A stretch of 64,000 bases of DNA from Alphaproteobacteria bacterium. Its GTDB lineage: Bacteria; Pseudomonadota; Alphaproteobacteria; Rickettsiales; SXRF01. A program made the translations under genes and the position numbers. The notes under the pieces are model-generated. The model was not told the origin of the DNA. It searched no databases and worked only from the letters and a program-made list of their open reading frames with translations. Below are positions 49,632 to 59,668 of this stretch, in pieces. The stretch lies in contig JANYES010000022.1 in NCBI GenBank assembly GCA_025362975.1, positions 39,699 to 103,698 of the forward strand, read 5' to 3'. The number at the start of each line of letters is the position of its first letter. The stretch's first letter is position 1.

Positions 49632-50996
49632 ATGACATTTACCGTTGCTATCATCGGGCGCCCTAACGTGGGTAAGTCCACTCTATTCAATCGCTTAACG
49701 GGCAAGCGCCATGCGCTGGTCGACGATACGCCGGGGGTTACGCGCGACCGCCGCGAGGGCGCGGCCAACCTGGCGGGCATGGGTTTTACTATTATTGATA
49801 CTGCGGGACTCGAAAAAGCCGCTGAAGGGTCACTTGCGGCGCGCATGACGGCGCAGTCGCGGCAGGCGATTCTGGATGCGGACGTGACGATCATGCTTGT
49901 GGACGGGCGTGCGGGTGTGACGCAGGCGGATAAGCATTTCGCGCAGGAAATCCGTAAAACAAAACGTCCTGTCATCCTTGTGGTCAATAAGGCTGAAGGC
50001 GGCAAGGCGCGCACCGGGATTGCCGAAGCGCATTCGCTGGGCTTAGGTGAACCGGTGGCGATTTCGGCGGAACATGGCGAAGGGCTGGTCGATTTATACG
50101 AAGCGCTGGCGCCCTTCGATAAAAGCGAAAAAGATGAGTTCGATGGCGAAAATGAGGGTGAAAAGGCGGACAAACAACTGCCTGACCTGCATCTGGCCAT
50201 TGTTGGGCGTCCAAACGTGGGTAAATCGACCCTGATTAATACGATTCTGGGTGCGGAACGCGTTTTAACGGGCCCTGAGGCGGGTATCACCCGCGATTCT
50301 ATTGCCATTGACTGCGAATGGGAGGGGCGCAAGCTCAAAATTGTCGATACTGCGGGGATGCGTAAACGAGCAAACGTGGTGAACAAGCTGGAGAAGCTGG
50401 CCGTGGCGGATTCGCTGCACTCAATCCAGTATGCGCAGGTGGTGGTGCTAGTGGTGGATGCCAACGAGCCGCTGGAGAAGCAAGAAAACCTGATTGCGCA
50501 GCATGTCGAACAGGAAGGCCGCGCCATGGTGCTGGCCGTCAATAAATGGGATACGGTGAAGGATAAGGACGCTTACCTAAAAGCGATTGAACAACGTCTC
50601 GTACAGGTGATGCCGCAGATGAAGGGAATTCCGGTGGTGCCGATCTCGGGGCAGACCGGACAAAATGTGACTAAGCTATTGAAAGAGTGCTTCCGGATGT
50701 ACCAGATGTGGAACCGGGAAATTACGACCGGCCAGCTCAATAAATGGCTGACTGCCGCCATGGAAGAACACTCGCCGCCGATGGTCAAGGGGCGCCGTAT
50801 CAAGGTTCGTTACATGACGCAGAAAAGCGCAAGGCCGCCGACCTTTTTCCTGTTCTCCAACACATCGGATATCCCGGATTCGTATATCCGCTACCTCGTC
50901 AACCACATGCGCGCGGAATTCCGCATGCCGGGCATTCCGATCCGCATGCGCATCCGCAAAAACAAGAACCCGTATAGCGATACCGGCGGGGATTGA
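49632..50996 (+). CDS. der: Ribosome-associated GTPase Der (EngA)
   Basis: Der is an essential two-domain GTPase for 50S ribosome maturation. The 454 residues have two G domains, each with GRPNVGKST (from residue 8 and again near 195), DTPGVTRD and DTAGM/DTAGL motifs. NKxE/NKWD follows, then a C-terminal KH-like domain ending RMRIRKNKNPYSDTGGD. It follows bamB after 220 bases containing a small hairpin (GGTGC/GCACC near 49450) but no other gene. Confidence 0.96.
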   Translation: MTFTVAIIGRPNVGKSTLFNRLTGKRHALVDDTPGVTRDRREGAANLAGMGFTIIDTAGLEKAAEGSLAARMTAQSRQAILDADVTIMLVDGRAGVTQADKHFAQEIRKTKRPVILVVNKAEGGKARTGIAEAHSLGLGEPVAISAEHGEGLVDLYEALAPFDKSEKDEFDGENEGEKADKQLPDLHLAIVGRPNVGKSTLINTILGAERVLTGPEAGITRDSIAIDCEWEGRKLKIVDTAGMRKRANVVNKLEKLAVADSLHSIQYAQVVVLVVDANEPLEKQENLIAQHVEQEGRAMVLAVNKWDTVKDKDAYLKAIEQRLVQVMPQMKGIPVVPISGQTGQNVTKLLKECFRMYQMWNREITTGQLNKWLTAAMEEHSPPMVKGRRIKVRYMTQKSARPPTFFLFSNTSDIPDSYIRYLVNHMRAEFRMPGIPIRMRIRKNKNPYSDTGGD

Positions 50997-51341
50997 TTTA
51001 AATAATATCAGGCTCACCCGCTGATCACTCGTGTTGTCTCAATAAGCCCTTCATTTCACGCTAATAATATGTTAATTGATGGTGGCGATTTGCCTTGCTA
51101 ATCAGTTAACCTTCTGTAATCTTTGTGCCAATTAAGGATGACGCACGGACCACAAACCTAAAGTCGTGCACGTATTCGGCGGGAAGCCCCGGGGCGGTGT
51201 GGAAGCGACATTTTTTTACAAGGTCATCAAAAATACGAGGGATGAGGTCGATCACCGGGTGATCTTTCGCGCTGAATCCCCTTCCCTTCTTGCTGTGACA
51301 GGACTATTTTGGCGGCCCACACCTCCAGACGAGCACTCGCC
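50997..51341. other. Intergenic stretch without recognised gene
   Basis: No reading frame or structured RNA was recognised in these 345 bases. It is AT-rich at the der end. Near the ABC gene it holds a palindrome, GATCACC-G-GGTGATC at 51250-51264. It presumably contains the promoter of the ABC ATPase gene. Confidence 0.4.
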
Positions 51342-52274
51342 ATGACAGACTTCGCCATTGAAATCAAAAACCTGAAAAAAACCTACGCCGGGAGCAAGAA
51401 AACCCCGCCGAAAGAAGCGCTCAAAGGCATTGATCTCACGATTCCGCGCGGGGCGTTCTTCGGGCTGCTTGGACCGAACGGCGCGGGGAAATCGACGCTG
51501 ATCAACATCATGGCGGGGCTGGTCATCAAATCCAGCGGCAGCCTGTCGATCATGGGTAACGATATCGACCAGAATATGCGCGGGGCACGGTTGTCCATCG
51601 GCGTGGTGCCGCAGGAGCTGGTGCTGGATACGTTCTTTACCGTGCGCGAGGCGCTGGACATGCATGCGGGGTATTACGGCGTGCCGAAGGATAAGCGCAA
51701 AACGCAGGAGATTATCGATCATATGGGCCTGTCGGATAAGGCCGATGTTCATGCGCGCCGGCTTTCGGGCGGGATGCGGCGGCGCGTGCTGGTGGCGAAG
51801 GCTTTGGTGCATACGCCGCCGGTGCTGATTCTCGACGAGCCGACGGCGGGTGTGGACGTGGAGTTGCGCACGCAGCTGTGGGAGTATGTCAAAACCCTGA
51901 ATAAGGCGGGCACCACCGTGCTGCTGACCACGCATTACCTTGAAGAAGCGCAGGAACTGTGCGACACGATTGCGGTGATCAATCACGGTGAAGTGGTGGC
52001 ATGTGAGCCGAAGGCAAAGCTTTTGCGTAGTTTCGATAGCAAACAGCTGGTGATTACGCCGATCGTGCCACTGGCGGCAGCGCCGCAGCTGGCGGGCCAT
52101 GCCTGCGAGATCGATGCCGAAAACAGGCTGGTGGTGAGTTACAAGCCGAGCAAGAATTCGGTGCAGGATATTTTAGACGCGGTGCGCGTGGCGGGCATCG
52201 GGATTTCCGATATGATCACCCGCGAGGCGGACCTTGAGGATATCTTTATCCACCTGACGCGGCAGGCTGCATAA
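51342..52274 (+). CDS. ABC transporter ATP-binding protein (ABC-2 / drug-export type)
   Basis: The 310 residues start at the ATG at 51342 (MTDFAIEIKNLKKTY). Walker A GPNGAGKST, signature LSGGMRRRVLVAKAL, Walker B VLILDEPTAGVD and the H-loop TTHYLEEAQ are intact. The C-terminal extension resembles DrrA/CcmA/NodI-like export ATPases. No permease gene is next to it: the neighbour encodes a methyltransferase. The partner must be encoded elsewhere, and the substrate is unknown. Confidence 0.9.
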   Translation: MTDFAIEIKNLKKTYAGSKKTPPKEALKGIDLTIPRGAFFGLLGPNGAGKSTLINIMAGLVIKSSGSLSIMGNDIDQNMRGARLSIGVVPQELVLDTFFTVREALDMHAGYYGVPKDKRKTQEIIDHMGLSDKADVHARRLSGGMRRRVLVAKALVHTPPVLILDEPTAGVDVELRTQLWEYVKTLNKAGTTVLLTTHYLEEAQELCDTIAVINHGEVVACEPKAKLLRSFDSKQLVITPIVPLAAAPQLAGHACEIDAENRLVVSYKPSKNSVQDILDAVRVAGIGISDMITREADLEDIFIHLTRQAA

Positions 52275-52276
52275 GC

Positions 52277-53461
52277 TTGACCCCCCTCTTCCCGATCCGG
52301 CTGAAAAAAGGCGTCGACGATGCGGTGCGCGGCGGTGCGCCGTGGGTGTATGCGAGCGATATTATCGATTCGTCGCAGGGGTTGCTTTATCCGCATGGCA
52401 GTCTGGTCGCTATTGAGAACGCCAAGGGACAGGCAATCGGCACTGGGTATTATAATTCCAAGTCACAGATTTCGTGCCGGGTGCTGGCGCTGGGTAAGGA
52501 AGCGGTGGATGAAGCGTTTTTCACGCGGCGTTTTGAACGCGCGATGGGATTACGCGATGCGCTGGTCGGCGTGCCGTATTACCGGATGGTGCATTCGGAA
52601 GCCGATGGGTTGCCGGGGTTGCTGGTGGACCGGTTTGGTGACACGCTTGTGGTGCAGGTGGGGACGGCCGGGATGGAATTGTTGCAGCCGCTATGGTTGC
52701 CTGCGTTGGATGCGTTGCTTAAGCCTACGGGAATCGTGCTCAGGAATGATGTAGCGGCCCGCACCTTGGAAGGGCTTGCGAAATCGGTTTCGTGGCTTAA
52801 AGGGGCAAATGCGGGGCTTTATGAGGTGGTGGAAAATGGCTGCGTGTATTTTGCCGATTTAGAGCGCGGGCAGAAGACGGGGTGGTTTTTCGACCAGCGG
52901 GATAACCGTAAGATGATCGCCGAGATGAGCAAGGGCAAGACGCTGGTGGATGTCTTCTCGCATTCGGGCGGGTTTGGGGTGATTGCAGCCAAGATGGGGG
53001 CGCGCGCGGTGACGATGGTGGATAGCTCGGCGTTGGCGCTGTCGCTGGCGACGAAGGCGGCGCAGCGCAACGATGTGGCCAATTTGTGCGTGACCGTGCA
53101 GGGCGATGCGTTCGAAGTAATGGATAGACTGCGGCAGGACGGCAAGCGCTACGAGGTGGTGCTCGCGGATCCGCCAGCGTTTGTGAAGACCAAGAAGGAT
53201 ATCGCGGCGGGTATGCGCGGGTATTTGAAAGTTGCCAGAATGGCGGCGGGGCTGGTGGAGCCGGGCGGGCTACTGTTTGTGGCGTCGTGCTCGCATCATG
53301 CTATTCGGCCTGCATTTAACAAGGCTGTGCTGGAAGGGGTAGCCAAGGCCAGGCGCGAGGCGGTTCTCCTCAAGCAGACCGGGGCGGCCGGGGACCATCC
53401 CAAGCATCCGGCGCTGCCGCAGAACGAATATCTTAAAGGCATTTTATTAAAGATCGCTTGA
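52277..53461 (+). CDS. rlmI: RlmI-like class I rRNA (cytosine) methyltransferase with PUA domain
   Basis: The 394 residues start at a TTG two bases after the previous stop; no better start exists near the N-terminal family motif FPIRLKKGVDDAVRGGAPWVYASDI. The protein has an N-terminal PUA domain, a central RlmI-type domain (YYNSKSQISCRVLALG) and a Rossmann methyltransferase (TLVDVFSHSGGFGVIAAKMGARAVTMVDSS; VVLADPPAFVKTKKD). RlmI makes m5C1962 in 23S rRNA. The target is inferred from the family. Confidence 0.88.
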   Translation: MTPLFPIRLKKGVDDAVRGGAPWVYASDIIDSSQGLLYPHGSLVAIENAKGQAIGTGYYNSKSQISCRVLALGKEAVDEAFFTRRFERAMGLRDALVGVPYYRMVHSEADGLPGLLVDRFGDTLVVQVGTAGMELLQPLWLPALDALLKPTGIVLRNDVAARTLEGLAKSVSWLKGANAGLYEVVENGCVYFADLERGQKTGWFFDQRDNRKMIAEMSKGKTLVDVFSHSGGFGVIAAKMGARAVTMVDSSALALSLATKAAQRNDVANLCVTVQGDAFEVMDRLRQDGKRYEVVLADPPAFVKTKKDIAAGMRGYLKVARMAAGLVEPGGLLFVASCSHHAIRPAFNKAVLEGVAKARREAVLLKQTGAAGDHPKHPALPQNEYLKGILLKIA

Positions 53462-53518
53462 GGTTAACGGTGTGGCGGGTTAGACAGGCGCACTTAATTC
53501 ACAGCAGGAGATTCCCCA

Positions 53519-53923
53519 ATGTTAGACGAATTTAAGAAATTTATCGCACGCGGCAACGTGGTCGACCTCGCGGTCGGTATCATCATGGGTGCGGCGTTTA
53601 CCGGCATCGTTAATTCGCTGGTGAAGGATATCATCATGCCGCCGATCGGGCGCCTTACGGGCGGGCTGGATTTCTCTAACATCTTCATCAACCTGTCGGC
53701 GACGCACTACGAGACGCTCAAAGCCGCGCAGGACGCGGGCGCGGCCACGGTGAATGTGGGGATCTTCCTTAATCAGGTGATCAATTTCATGATCGTTGCG
53801 TTTGCGGTGTTCCTTATGGTTAAGCAGGTGAACCGTTTCCAGAAGAGAGAAGACGCGAAACCCGCTCCCGCTGCGCGCTCTGAACTGTTGCTCGAAGAGA
53901 TTCGCGATTTGCTCAAGAAGTAG
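53519..53923 (+). CDS. mscL: Large-conductance mechanosensitive channel MscL
   Basis: MscL opens under membrane tension to release solutes during osmotic downshock. The 134 residues start [27 protein letters not shown], which covers the N-terminal amphipathic helix and pore-lining TM1. TM2 is [24 protein letters not shown], and the C-terminal cytoplasmic bundle ends [18 protein letters not shown] precedes the start. An imperfect stem at 53940-53968 (TACCCCG/CGGGGTA) may end the transcript. Confidence 0.96.
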   Translation: MLDEFKKFIARGNVVDLAVGIIMGAAFTGIVNSLVKDIIMPPIGRLTGGLDFSNIFINLSATHYETLKAAQDAGAATVNVGIFLNQVINFMIVAFAVFLMVKQVNRFQKREDAKPAPAARSELLLEEIRDLLKK

Positions 53924-54014
53924 CCACTATCCCAGACTGTACCCCGTCGTATGAGGGGGTCCGGGGTATTGATGGCGCGCGGATACCGTCATGCGACGGG
54001 ATGAAAGCCTGATA

Positions 54015-56336
54015 TTAGAAGCGCAGCTTCATGCCCAGCAGGAAGTCGGCGTCGTTTTCGCCGTCGACGTTATCCGCGTTGCGGCGGGCGTCGATGGTGG
54101 CGTTGACGGTGAGCTTCTCAGTGATGGGCGCGGCGTAGCCGACGGCGAGGTCGAATTCGTTGCCGCTTGGAGTCAGGCTTACGCGCTGGCTGCCGGTTGC
54201 GATGTTGCCGTTGCTATCCACCGAATTGGTGGCAAGTGTTGCCGAACCCGAATAGACGCGCAAGGGGCTGCGCAGCGAGAAGGACGCATGGTCGCCTTTG
54301 AGTATGGCGTCGTCCTGCACTAGTGCGGCACCGAACGTGCGGGCATAGAGCGGGGCGACGGAGGTGATGATGCCGCTGGCTTCAGCGGTGTTGGAACGCA
54401 CGATGGCGGCGTCGACCAGCAAGCTGCGCTTGTCGCCTAAATCGAACGACGAGGTCACGCCCATTGATGAGCTGCGGTTTTGCTGGCCGAAGCTGATGGG
54501 GCCGTGCGTGGCGTAGGTGGTGCCGAGAAGGCCCGAGGTTTCATCGAGCAGGCCGAAGGTGACGCCGGCTTTCCACCCATCGGCAACCGTCAGGTTCAGG
54601 CCGGTGTTGAAGGAGGTGGCGTCAGGTTTAGTCCAGTCCGAGGTCGGGTTCGGGTCGGTCTGGGTCCACGAGAAGGCCACGCGTGTGTTTTTATCGAGAT
54701 TAGTACCGTAGGATACGAAGCTGCCGCCTTCGGCCAAACCCAGCAGCGCACTTGATGCGCCCACCGTGGTCATAGCGCCGGAAGCGAGGCTGTCATTGCC
54801 ATAGAATGCGTCGGCGAAGGACGATGCGGCGGGGAAGCCGTTACCTGCCGACATGGTGGAACCTGAGGCATCGGTAAACGCCACGGTCCAGCTTTTCTGG
54901 TTGGCGTCGCGCGATGGGCGGTCGGCGACGGGGTTTTCGTTGGTGAAGCTGGCATAGGCGAAGGAGCTGCCGTTGGCAAAATGCGTCGAAGTTGAGGAGA
55001 CTTTCGGCGCGCTCATGCTGGTGGTCGCCGGCGATGAGGACGTGCGCGAAGACACGAGGCCGCTTAAGTTGACCTGGAAATCGCGGTTGTAGCCGTCGAT
55101 GGCGGTGACGTTGCTGAGTGCGTTGGTGAGTTTGGACATGGTGCCGAGCGCGCCGCCGCTGACGATGGCACCGCCCTTGGTGACGGACACGTTGCCGCTC
55201 CCGGTTTGTACGCTTAAACCGCCGACAGGCTGGAAGGCGGCAGTGAGGTTGATGAAGCCGTAGCCATAGGTCGAATCGACGCCGCGAGCGCCGAGGTCGG
55301 TGGCGGTGGTGCGCAGCAGGCTGGTGAGCGTGCCTTGCGTAAGCAATTGCGGCCAGCGGGCGGCGAGCAAGGCTGAGGCACCGGTGACTTCAGGAGCTGC
55401 CATCGAGGTGCCTGCCATTAGGGCTAAATAGTTAGTGGAGCCAGCGACGTTAGGCGCGCCCACGATGCAGTCGACGCACGCGCCGTTGGCGATGCCGCCG
55501 CCGTCCGCCATGACCCATAAATTTGAATAGCTGAAGAAGCTGCCGGTGGTGGTGTAGATACCGCCTGCGCCGGGGGTGTTGGTGTAGGTGGTTTTAACCT
55601 TGTTCGAATCGGTGGCGCCGACGAAGAGGATTTTATGCAGCATGTCGTTGGTGAACAGGTTGCTCGACAGCGTGTTGGAGGCGCCCATATACCAGTTGTT
55701 GTCGAAGGCCATATTCGAGTTGCCGCCGGCGAAGATGATGACGGCGTTTTTCGAGGTGGCATAGCTCAGCGCCGGGGCGATGGCGTTGTAGAAAGAGCTG
55801 ATCTGGGAGGCGGTGGTGCCTGTGGGCCCAAGGCTGATATTGATGACTTTCGCGCCGGAATCGGCGGCGTAGCGGATGCCGTTGATGATGTCGGTGGTGT
55901 TGCCCGAGCCGTTGGCGTCGAGCACTTTGATGGCGTTTAGGTTGGCGAGCGGGGCGACGCCGAGCTGGCCGTTGCCGTTGCCGAACTGTACGCCGCCGAT
56001 AATTTCGCTGGCGACGAAGGTGCCGTGGCCGTGGTCGTCGCTGTTGTTGACAGTGGCATGGCAGACGGAGTTAAGGCAGGTGGTCGAGTTGATGGTGAGG
56101 CCGCCGAAGCCGACCCAGTCCTTGGTGATGCCGGTGTCGATGGTAGCGACGGTGACGCCCGCGCCGTAATTGGCGGAGGATTGCAGGGTCTGCGTCGCAC
56201 CGATCAGGATATTCTGGTAGGAATAATAATTCAGACCGGCGGGGCCGGGCGCAAAACCGGGGCCTGCAAGTGCGGGCGCGCTGACGGTCATGGAGAGGAT
56301 AGCGGTGAATGAAAGCAGTTTGGCCTTGGCTGACAT
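54015..56336 (-). CDS. Autotransporter subtilisin-like serine protease
   Basis: The 773 residues start at the ATG at 56336 (AAGGA upstream) with a signal peptide ending SAPALAG. The S8 peptidase domain (about 55-365) has the triad D67 (VATIDTGI), H104 (DDHGHGTFVAS) and S311 (LMAGTSMAAPEVTGASAL). A Ser/Thr-rich passenger stretch follows. The last roughly 270 residues form an autotransporter beta-barrel ending in ADFLLGMKLRF with terminal Phe. It should be secreted to the surface. It stands alone; the cleavage targets are unknown. Confidence 0.92.
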   Translation of the reverse strand: MSAKAKLLSFTAILSMTVSAPALAGPGFAPGPAGLNYYSYQNILIGATQTLQSSANYGAGVTVATIDTGITKDWVGFGGLTINSTTCLNSVCHATVNNSDDHGHGTFVASEIIGGVQFGNGNGQLGVAPLANLNAIKVLDANGSGNTTDIINGIRYAADSGAKVINISLGPTGTTASQISSFYNAIAPALSYATSKNAVIIFAGGNSNMAFDNNWYMGASNTLSSNLFTNDMLHKILFVGATDSNKVKTTYTNTPGAGGIYTTTGSFFSYSNLWVMADGGGIANGACVDCIVGAPNVAGSTNYLALMAGTSMAAPEVTGASALLAARWPQLLTQGTLTSLLRTTATDLGARGVDSTYGYGFINLTAAFQPVGGLSVQTGSGNVSVTKGGAIVSGGALGTMSKLTNALSNVTAIDGYNRDFQVNLSGLVSSRTSSSPATTSMSAPKVSSTSTHFANGSSFAYASFTNENPVADRPSRDANQKSWTVAFTDASGSTMSAGNGFPAASSFADAFYGNDSLASGAMTTVGASSALLGLAEGGSFVSYGTNLDKNTRVAFSWTQTDPNPTSDWTKPDATSFNTGLNLTVADGWKAGVTFGLLDETSGLLGTTYATHGPISFGQQNRSSSMGVTSSFDLGDKRSLLVDAAIVRSNTAEASGIITSVAPLYARTFGAALVQDDAILKGDHASFSLRSPLRVYSGSATLATNSVDSNGNIATGSQRVSLTPSGNEFDLAVGYAAPITEKLTVNATIDARRNADNVDGENDADFLLGMKLRF

Positions 56337-56497
56337 GGGGAAATCCTTTGAGCAGTTGGCGGGGTCTGAATCGGCAGATAATAGCACGATAAATATTACT
56401 GGGAAGTTTATAAAATTTGACTAAAATTTTAACCATTGTGCCGATCAGGCGCAATTGTTAACAGTTTTTGTTAATTAGGGGGCTGGCGGGTCCGGCG

Positions 56498-56977
56498 CTA
56501 AGCTATGACGTGCCGGAATTCCTCGATGAGGGCCTGATACAGCGCGCGCTTGAAGGGGACGATAATGTCCGGCAGGGTTTCCATATCCACCCATTTCCAT
56601 TCGCTGAATTCGGGGTGTTCGGTGGCAATATTAATATCGCTGTCGATGCCCAAAAAGCGCATGGCGAACCATTTTTGCTTCTGGCCGCGGTATTTGCCGC
56701 CCCAGATTTTGGGGATGAGGGCTGTTGGCAGATCGTAGGTGTACCAGTCAACGCTTTCGGCAATGATCTTGGCTTTATCGGTGGCGGTTTCTTCCAGCAA
56801 TTCGCGGTGCGCGGTGGTGCGGGCCTCTTCGCCGGGGTCGATGCCGCCCTGCGGCATCTGCCATGCTTCGGAGGTCATGTCGATGCGCTTGGCGACAAAG
56901 ACGCGATCATGCGCGTCGAGCAGCATGATGCCCACGCCTAAGCGATAGGGCAGCTCGACGTTTTGGGGGTGGGTCAT
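56498..56977 (-). CDS. rppH: RNA pyrophosphohydrolase RppH (Nudix)
   Basis: RppH removes pyrophosphate from 5' ends of mRNA to trigger decay. The 159 residues have the Nudix box GGIDPGEEARTTAHRELLEE and the RppH features YRLGVGIMLLDAHDRVFVAKRID at the N-terminus and FAMRFLGIDSDINI further on. Its start overlaps the stop of the deacetylase gene by 4 bases. Confidence 0.93.
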   Translation of the reverse strand: MTHPQNVELPYRLGVGIMLLDAHDRVFVAKRIDMTSEAWQMPQGGIDPGEEARTTAHRELLEETATDKAKIIAESVDWYTYDLPTALIPKIWGGKYRGQKQKWFAMRFLGIDSDINIATEHPEFSEWKWVDMETLPDIIVPFKRALYQALIEEFRHVIA

Positions 56978-58254
56978 GTGGCGGGGAACCGTATGTTAGT
57001 GATGAAGGTGACGGGGGCCAGTACGAAGCCGTTCTTTTCAGCGTTGGCGGACCACAGGGCAAGCTGCTGCATGGTAAGCGGATAGCCTTGAGCCATGCCA
57101 ATGGCGAAGCCGCGCTTGCTGGCGGTTTTCTGCAGGGCTTCAAGGCGGGCCTGAATGCCGGTGACGCTCAGTTCTTCGTCGACAACGATGTCGGCGATGG
57201 CGTAAGCGCTTTTGCTGGCGTCTAGAAGTTTCTTGGTGTCGTTCTTGGGTGGCTCATGCGACATGGCGAGCAGCAGGCCGCGCTTGTTGAACTGTTCGAG
57301 CAGGTTTTTGAAGGATTCGTTGTCGTCGGAAAACGCTTCGTTGAGCGGGGAAACGAAGCCTACATAGCCTTCCATGCGGCCCATCAGCCAGTCGAGGCGC
57401 TTATTGTTTTCTTCCATGCCTTTGCCGACCAGCAGGCCGTACGGGCCGGGGTCCGAGGCGGGGAAGTTGGAAGGTTCGAGCGGCAGGTCGAGCATGACTT
57501 CATGCCCGGAAATGCGCGCGGCGTGGGCCCATGTGGTCAGGTCGCGGGCGTAGGGGGAGAAGCTGAGTGAGAAGTTTTCCGGCAGGCGGATGGCGTTTTC
57601 GGTGACGGCTTTGTTCTGCCCGAGGCCGGTGATAATAATGGCGATGGTCGGCAGGTGGCCTTTATGGGCGTAGGGTTTGGAATAATAGTGCCACGGTTTT
57701 AGGCCCTTGGGGCCGACGGTCGGGATATTGCCGTTTGCGGTTTTTTCCAGCAGCACATCTTTGACTTCGGCGATGGGGATTTGCGCGGGCTTGATATAGC
57801 CGGTGTCGACCGGGGTACTGATGGCTTGATCGAGCGCGGAGGTGGCGGGGCTTTCGGTGTTGGCTACGGTTTCGGGAGCGGTGGCGTCGGCGGTAGCCAG
57901 CGGCGTGGCGGAGGCTTCGGGGCTGGCTGGAGTCGTGGCGGCGGGTGCAGTAGTTTCCGGCGATGCGGGGACAGTTACTTCCGGGGTGGCGGGTGTGGTT
58001 GCGGCTTCGGATGTGGCGGGTGATGTAGCGGCGACGGGCGGGGTTTCGAGCGCGATCTGCTTGCCTTCGATGGCGCCGGTTTCAAGGCTTACCAGAAGGC
58101 GTCGTCCATCCAGCATGGCCTGTTTGGTATCACGGGAACCCGAATACCAGACAAGCCCTAGCAGGACGGCGCAGATGCCGAGGATGACCCACAGGCCAAG
58201 GCGCAGGAAAAGGGTGCGTACGAGGCCTGAACTAACCCTATCCTTTAACGCCAT
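56974..58254 (-). CDS. Divergent polysaccharide deacetylase (YibQ-like)
   Basis: The 426 residues have one N-terminal membrane helix (about 15-35, LGLWVILGICAVLLGLVWYSG). A long Ala/Pro/Thr/Glu-rich periplasmic linker (about 70-140) is followed by a divergent polysaccharide-deacetylase domain (IAIIITGLGQNKAVTENAIRLPENFSLSFSPY; HEVMLDLPLEPSNFPASDPGPYGL). This family is regularly linked with envC and ctpA and probably acts on cell-wall material, though its reaction is unproven. It is coupled to rppH and 12 bases from ctpA. Confidence 0.87.
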   Translation of the reverse strand: MALKDRVSSGLVRTLFLRLGLWVILGICAVLLGLVWYSGSRDTKQAMLDGRRLLVSLETGAIEGKQIALETPPVAATSPATSEAATTPATPEVTVPASPETTAPAATTPASPEASATPLATADATAPETVANTESPATSALDQAISTPVDTGYIKPAQIPIAEVKDVLLEKTANGNIPTVGPKGLKPWHYYSKPYAHKGHLPTIAIIITGLGQNKAVTENAIRLPENFSLSFSPYARDLTTWAHAARISGHEVMLDLPLEPSNFPASDPGPYGLLVGKGMEENNKRLDWLMGRMEGYVGFVSPLNEAFSDDNESFKNLLEQFNKRGLLLAMSHEPPKNDTKKLLDASKSAYAIADIVVDEELSVTGIQARLEALQKTASKRGFAIGMAQGYPLTMQQLALWSANAEKNGFVLAPVTFITNIRFPAT

Positions 58255-58266
58255 GCAGCTTCACTT

Positions 58267-59649
58267 TTACTTCTCAGGGCTCACCTGGTTGTAGACGTTG
58301 ACGGCACGTAGGAGGTCAAGGGCGCGTTGCAGCTGGAAGTCTTCACCCGAGGCGATGTCCTCGTTGGAGATGACTTTTTTCTTGCCGTCCTTGTCCTTGG
58401 AATCCTTATCCTTCGAGTCCTTGTTTTTGGACTTTTCGGCGGCTATGTCGGCTTTTTCTTCCTTTTCGACTTCTTTGCGTTCCTTGGCTTTTTTCTCTTC
58501 AAGCGTCTCTAAGCGCTTACGCAGATCAGCTTCGCTGCGCAGCTTGTCGTTCTGCTTGATCGGCTCGATTTTGGCCGGACGGACGATGATGTCCGGCTGG
58601 ATGCCTTTGGCCTGAATCGAACGGCCCGACGGGGTGTAGTAACGTGCGGTCGTTAAGCGGATGGCGCCGTGGTCGTTCAGCGGAATCACCGTCTGCACCG
58701 AGCCTTTACCGAAGGTTTTGGTGCCCATGATGATGGCGCGCTTGTGGTCCTGAAGCGCACCGGCCACGATTTCGGAAGCCGAAGCCGAACCGTTGTTGAC
58801 GAGAACCACCATCGGCAGGTCTTCTTCGACGAGTTCGTCGCCGCTATGGGCGTTGTAGCGCTTGGTCTTGTTCGGGTCGCGCTCGCGGGTGGAGACGATT
58901 TCGCCTTGTTTCAGGAAGGCGTCGGACACCGACACGGCTTGCTCAAGCAGGCCGCCCGGATTGTTACGAAGATCAAGCACGATGCCGCGAAGGTTCGGCA
59001 GGTCTTTCTTAATGTGCTTGAACTCTTCGTTCATCAGCTCGGTGGTCTGCTCGGTGAACGAGGTGATGCGGATGTAAGCGATATCGTCGCCTTCGGCATG
59101 CGCGCGCGAGGATTTGATTTTGATGACAGCGCGGGTGAGCGTCAGTTCGAGCGGCTCAGGCTGGTCTTCGCGCAGGATGGTGAGTTTGACTTTGGAGTCG
59201 ACAGGCCCACGCATCTTTTCGACGGCTTCGGTAAGGCTCAGGCCCATCACCGCTTCGTCATTGATATAGCTGATGAAATCGCCGGGTTTAACACCCGCTT
59301 TGGCCGCCGGGGTTTCGTCGATCGGGGAGACGACTTTGACGAGGCCGTTTTCCATCGTCACTTCGATGCCGAGGCCGCCGAATTCACCTTTGGTCTGCAC
59401 CTGCATTTCCTTGAAGGCTTTCTCGTTCATGTACCCCGAATGCGGGTCGAGCGAGGTGAGCATGCCGTTAATGGCCGCTTCGATCAGGTCGGCGTCTTTG
59501 ACTTCTTCGACATAATCCGAGCGCACACGGTCGAACACTTCGCCGAACAAGTCGAGGAGCTGGAGCGTGTCGTTCTTTTCGGCATAGGCGATGACGGGGA
59601 CGCTGAGTAACATGGTGCCGATAAGGCAGGCTTTGGCAAAACGGCGCAT
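58267..59649 (-). CDS. ctpA: Carboxyl-terminal processing protease CtpA (S41)
   Basis: This periplasmic S41 protease trims or degrades envelope proteins, often cell-wall hydrolases. The 460 residues have a signal peptide (LIGTMLLSVPVIAYA) and a PDZ domain (about 88-170). The protease core has the Ser-Lys dyad S290 (NNGSASASEIVAGAL) and K315 (TKTFGKGSVQTV). A Lys/Glu/Asp-rich tail (about 365-430) with SKNKDSKDKDSKDKDGKKK is unusually charged. It follows envC in the cluster. Confidence 0.95.
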   Translation of the reverse strand: MRRFAKACLIGTMLLSVPVIAYAEKNDTLQLLDLFGEVFDRVRSDYVEEVKDADLIEAAINGMLTSLDPHSGYMNEKAFKEMQVQTKGEFGGLGIEVTMENGLVKVVSPIDETPAAKAGVKPGDFISYINDEAVMGLSLTEAVEKMRGPVDSKVKLTILREDQPEPLELTLTRAVIKIKSSRAHAEGDDIAYIRITSFTEQTTELMNEEFKHIKKDLPNLRGIVLDLRNNPGGLLEQAVSVSDAFLKQGEIVSTRERDPNKTKRYNAHSGDELVEEDLPMVVLVNNGSASASEIVAGALQDHKRAIIMGTKTFGKGSVQTVIPLNDHGAIRLTTARYYTPSGRSIQAKGIQPDIIVRPAKIEPIKQNDKLRSEADLRKRLETLEEKKAKERKEVEKEEKADIAAEKSKNKDSKDKDSKDKDGKKKVISNEDIASGEDFQLQRALDLLRAVNVYNQVSPEK

Positions 59650-59668
59650 AACTAGTATCGTCTCCTCA

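Noticed and set aside
50997..51341. Searched for a structured RNA or missing ABC permease
   Set aside because: No open frame of useful length and no recognisable fold; only a 15-base palindrome.
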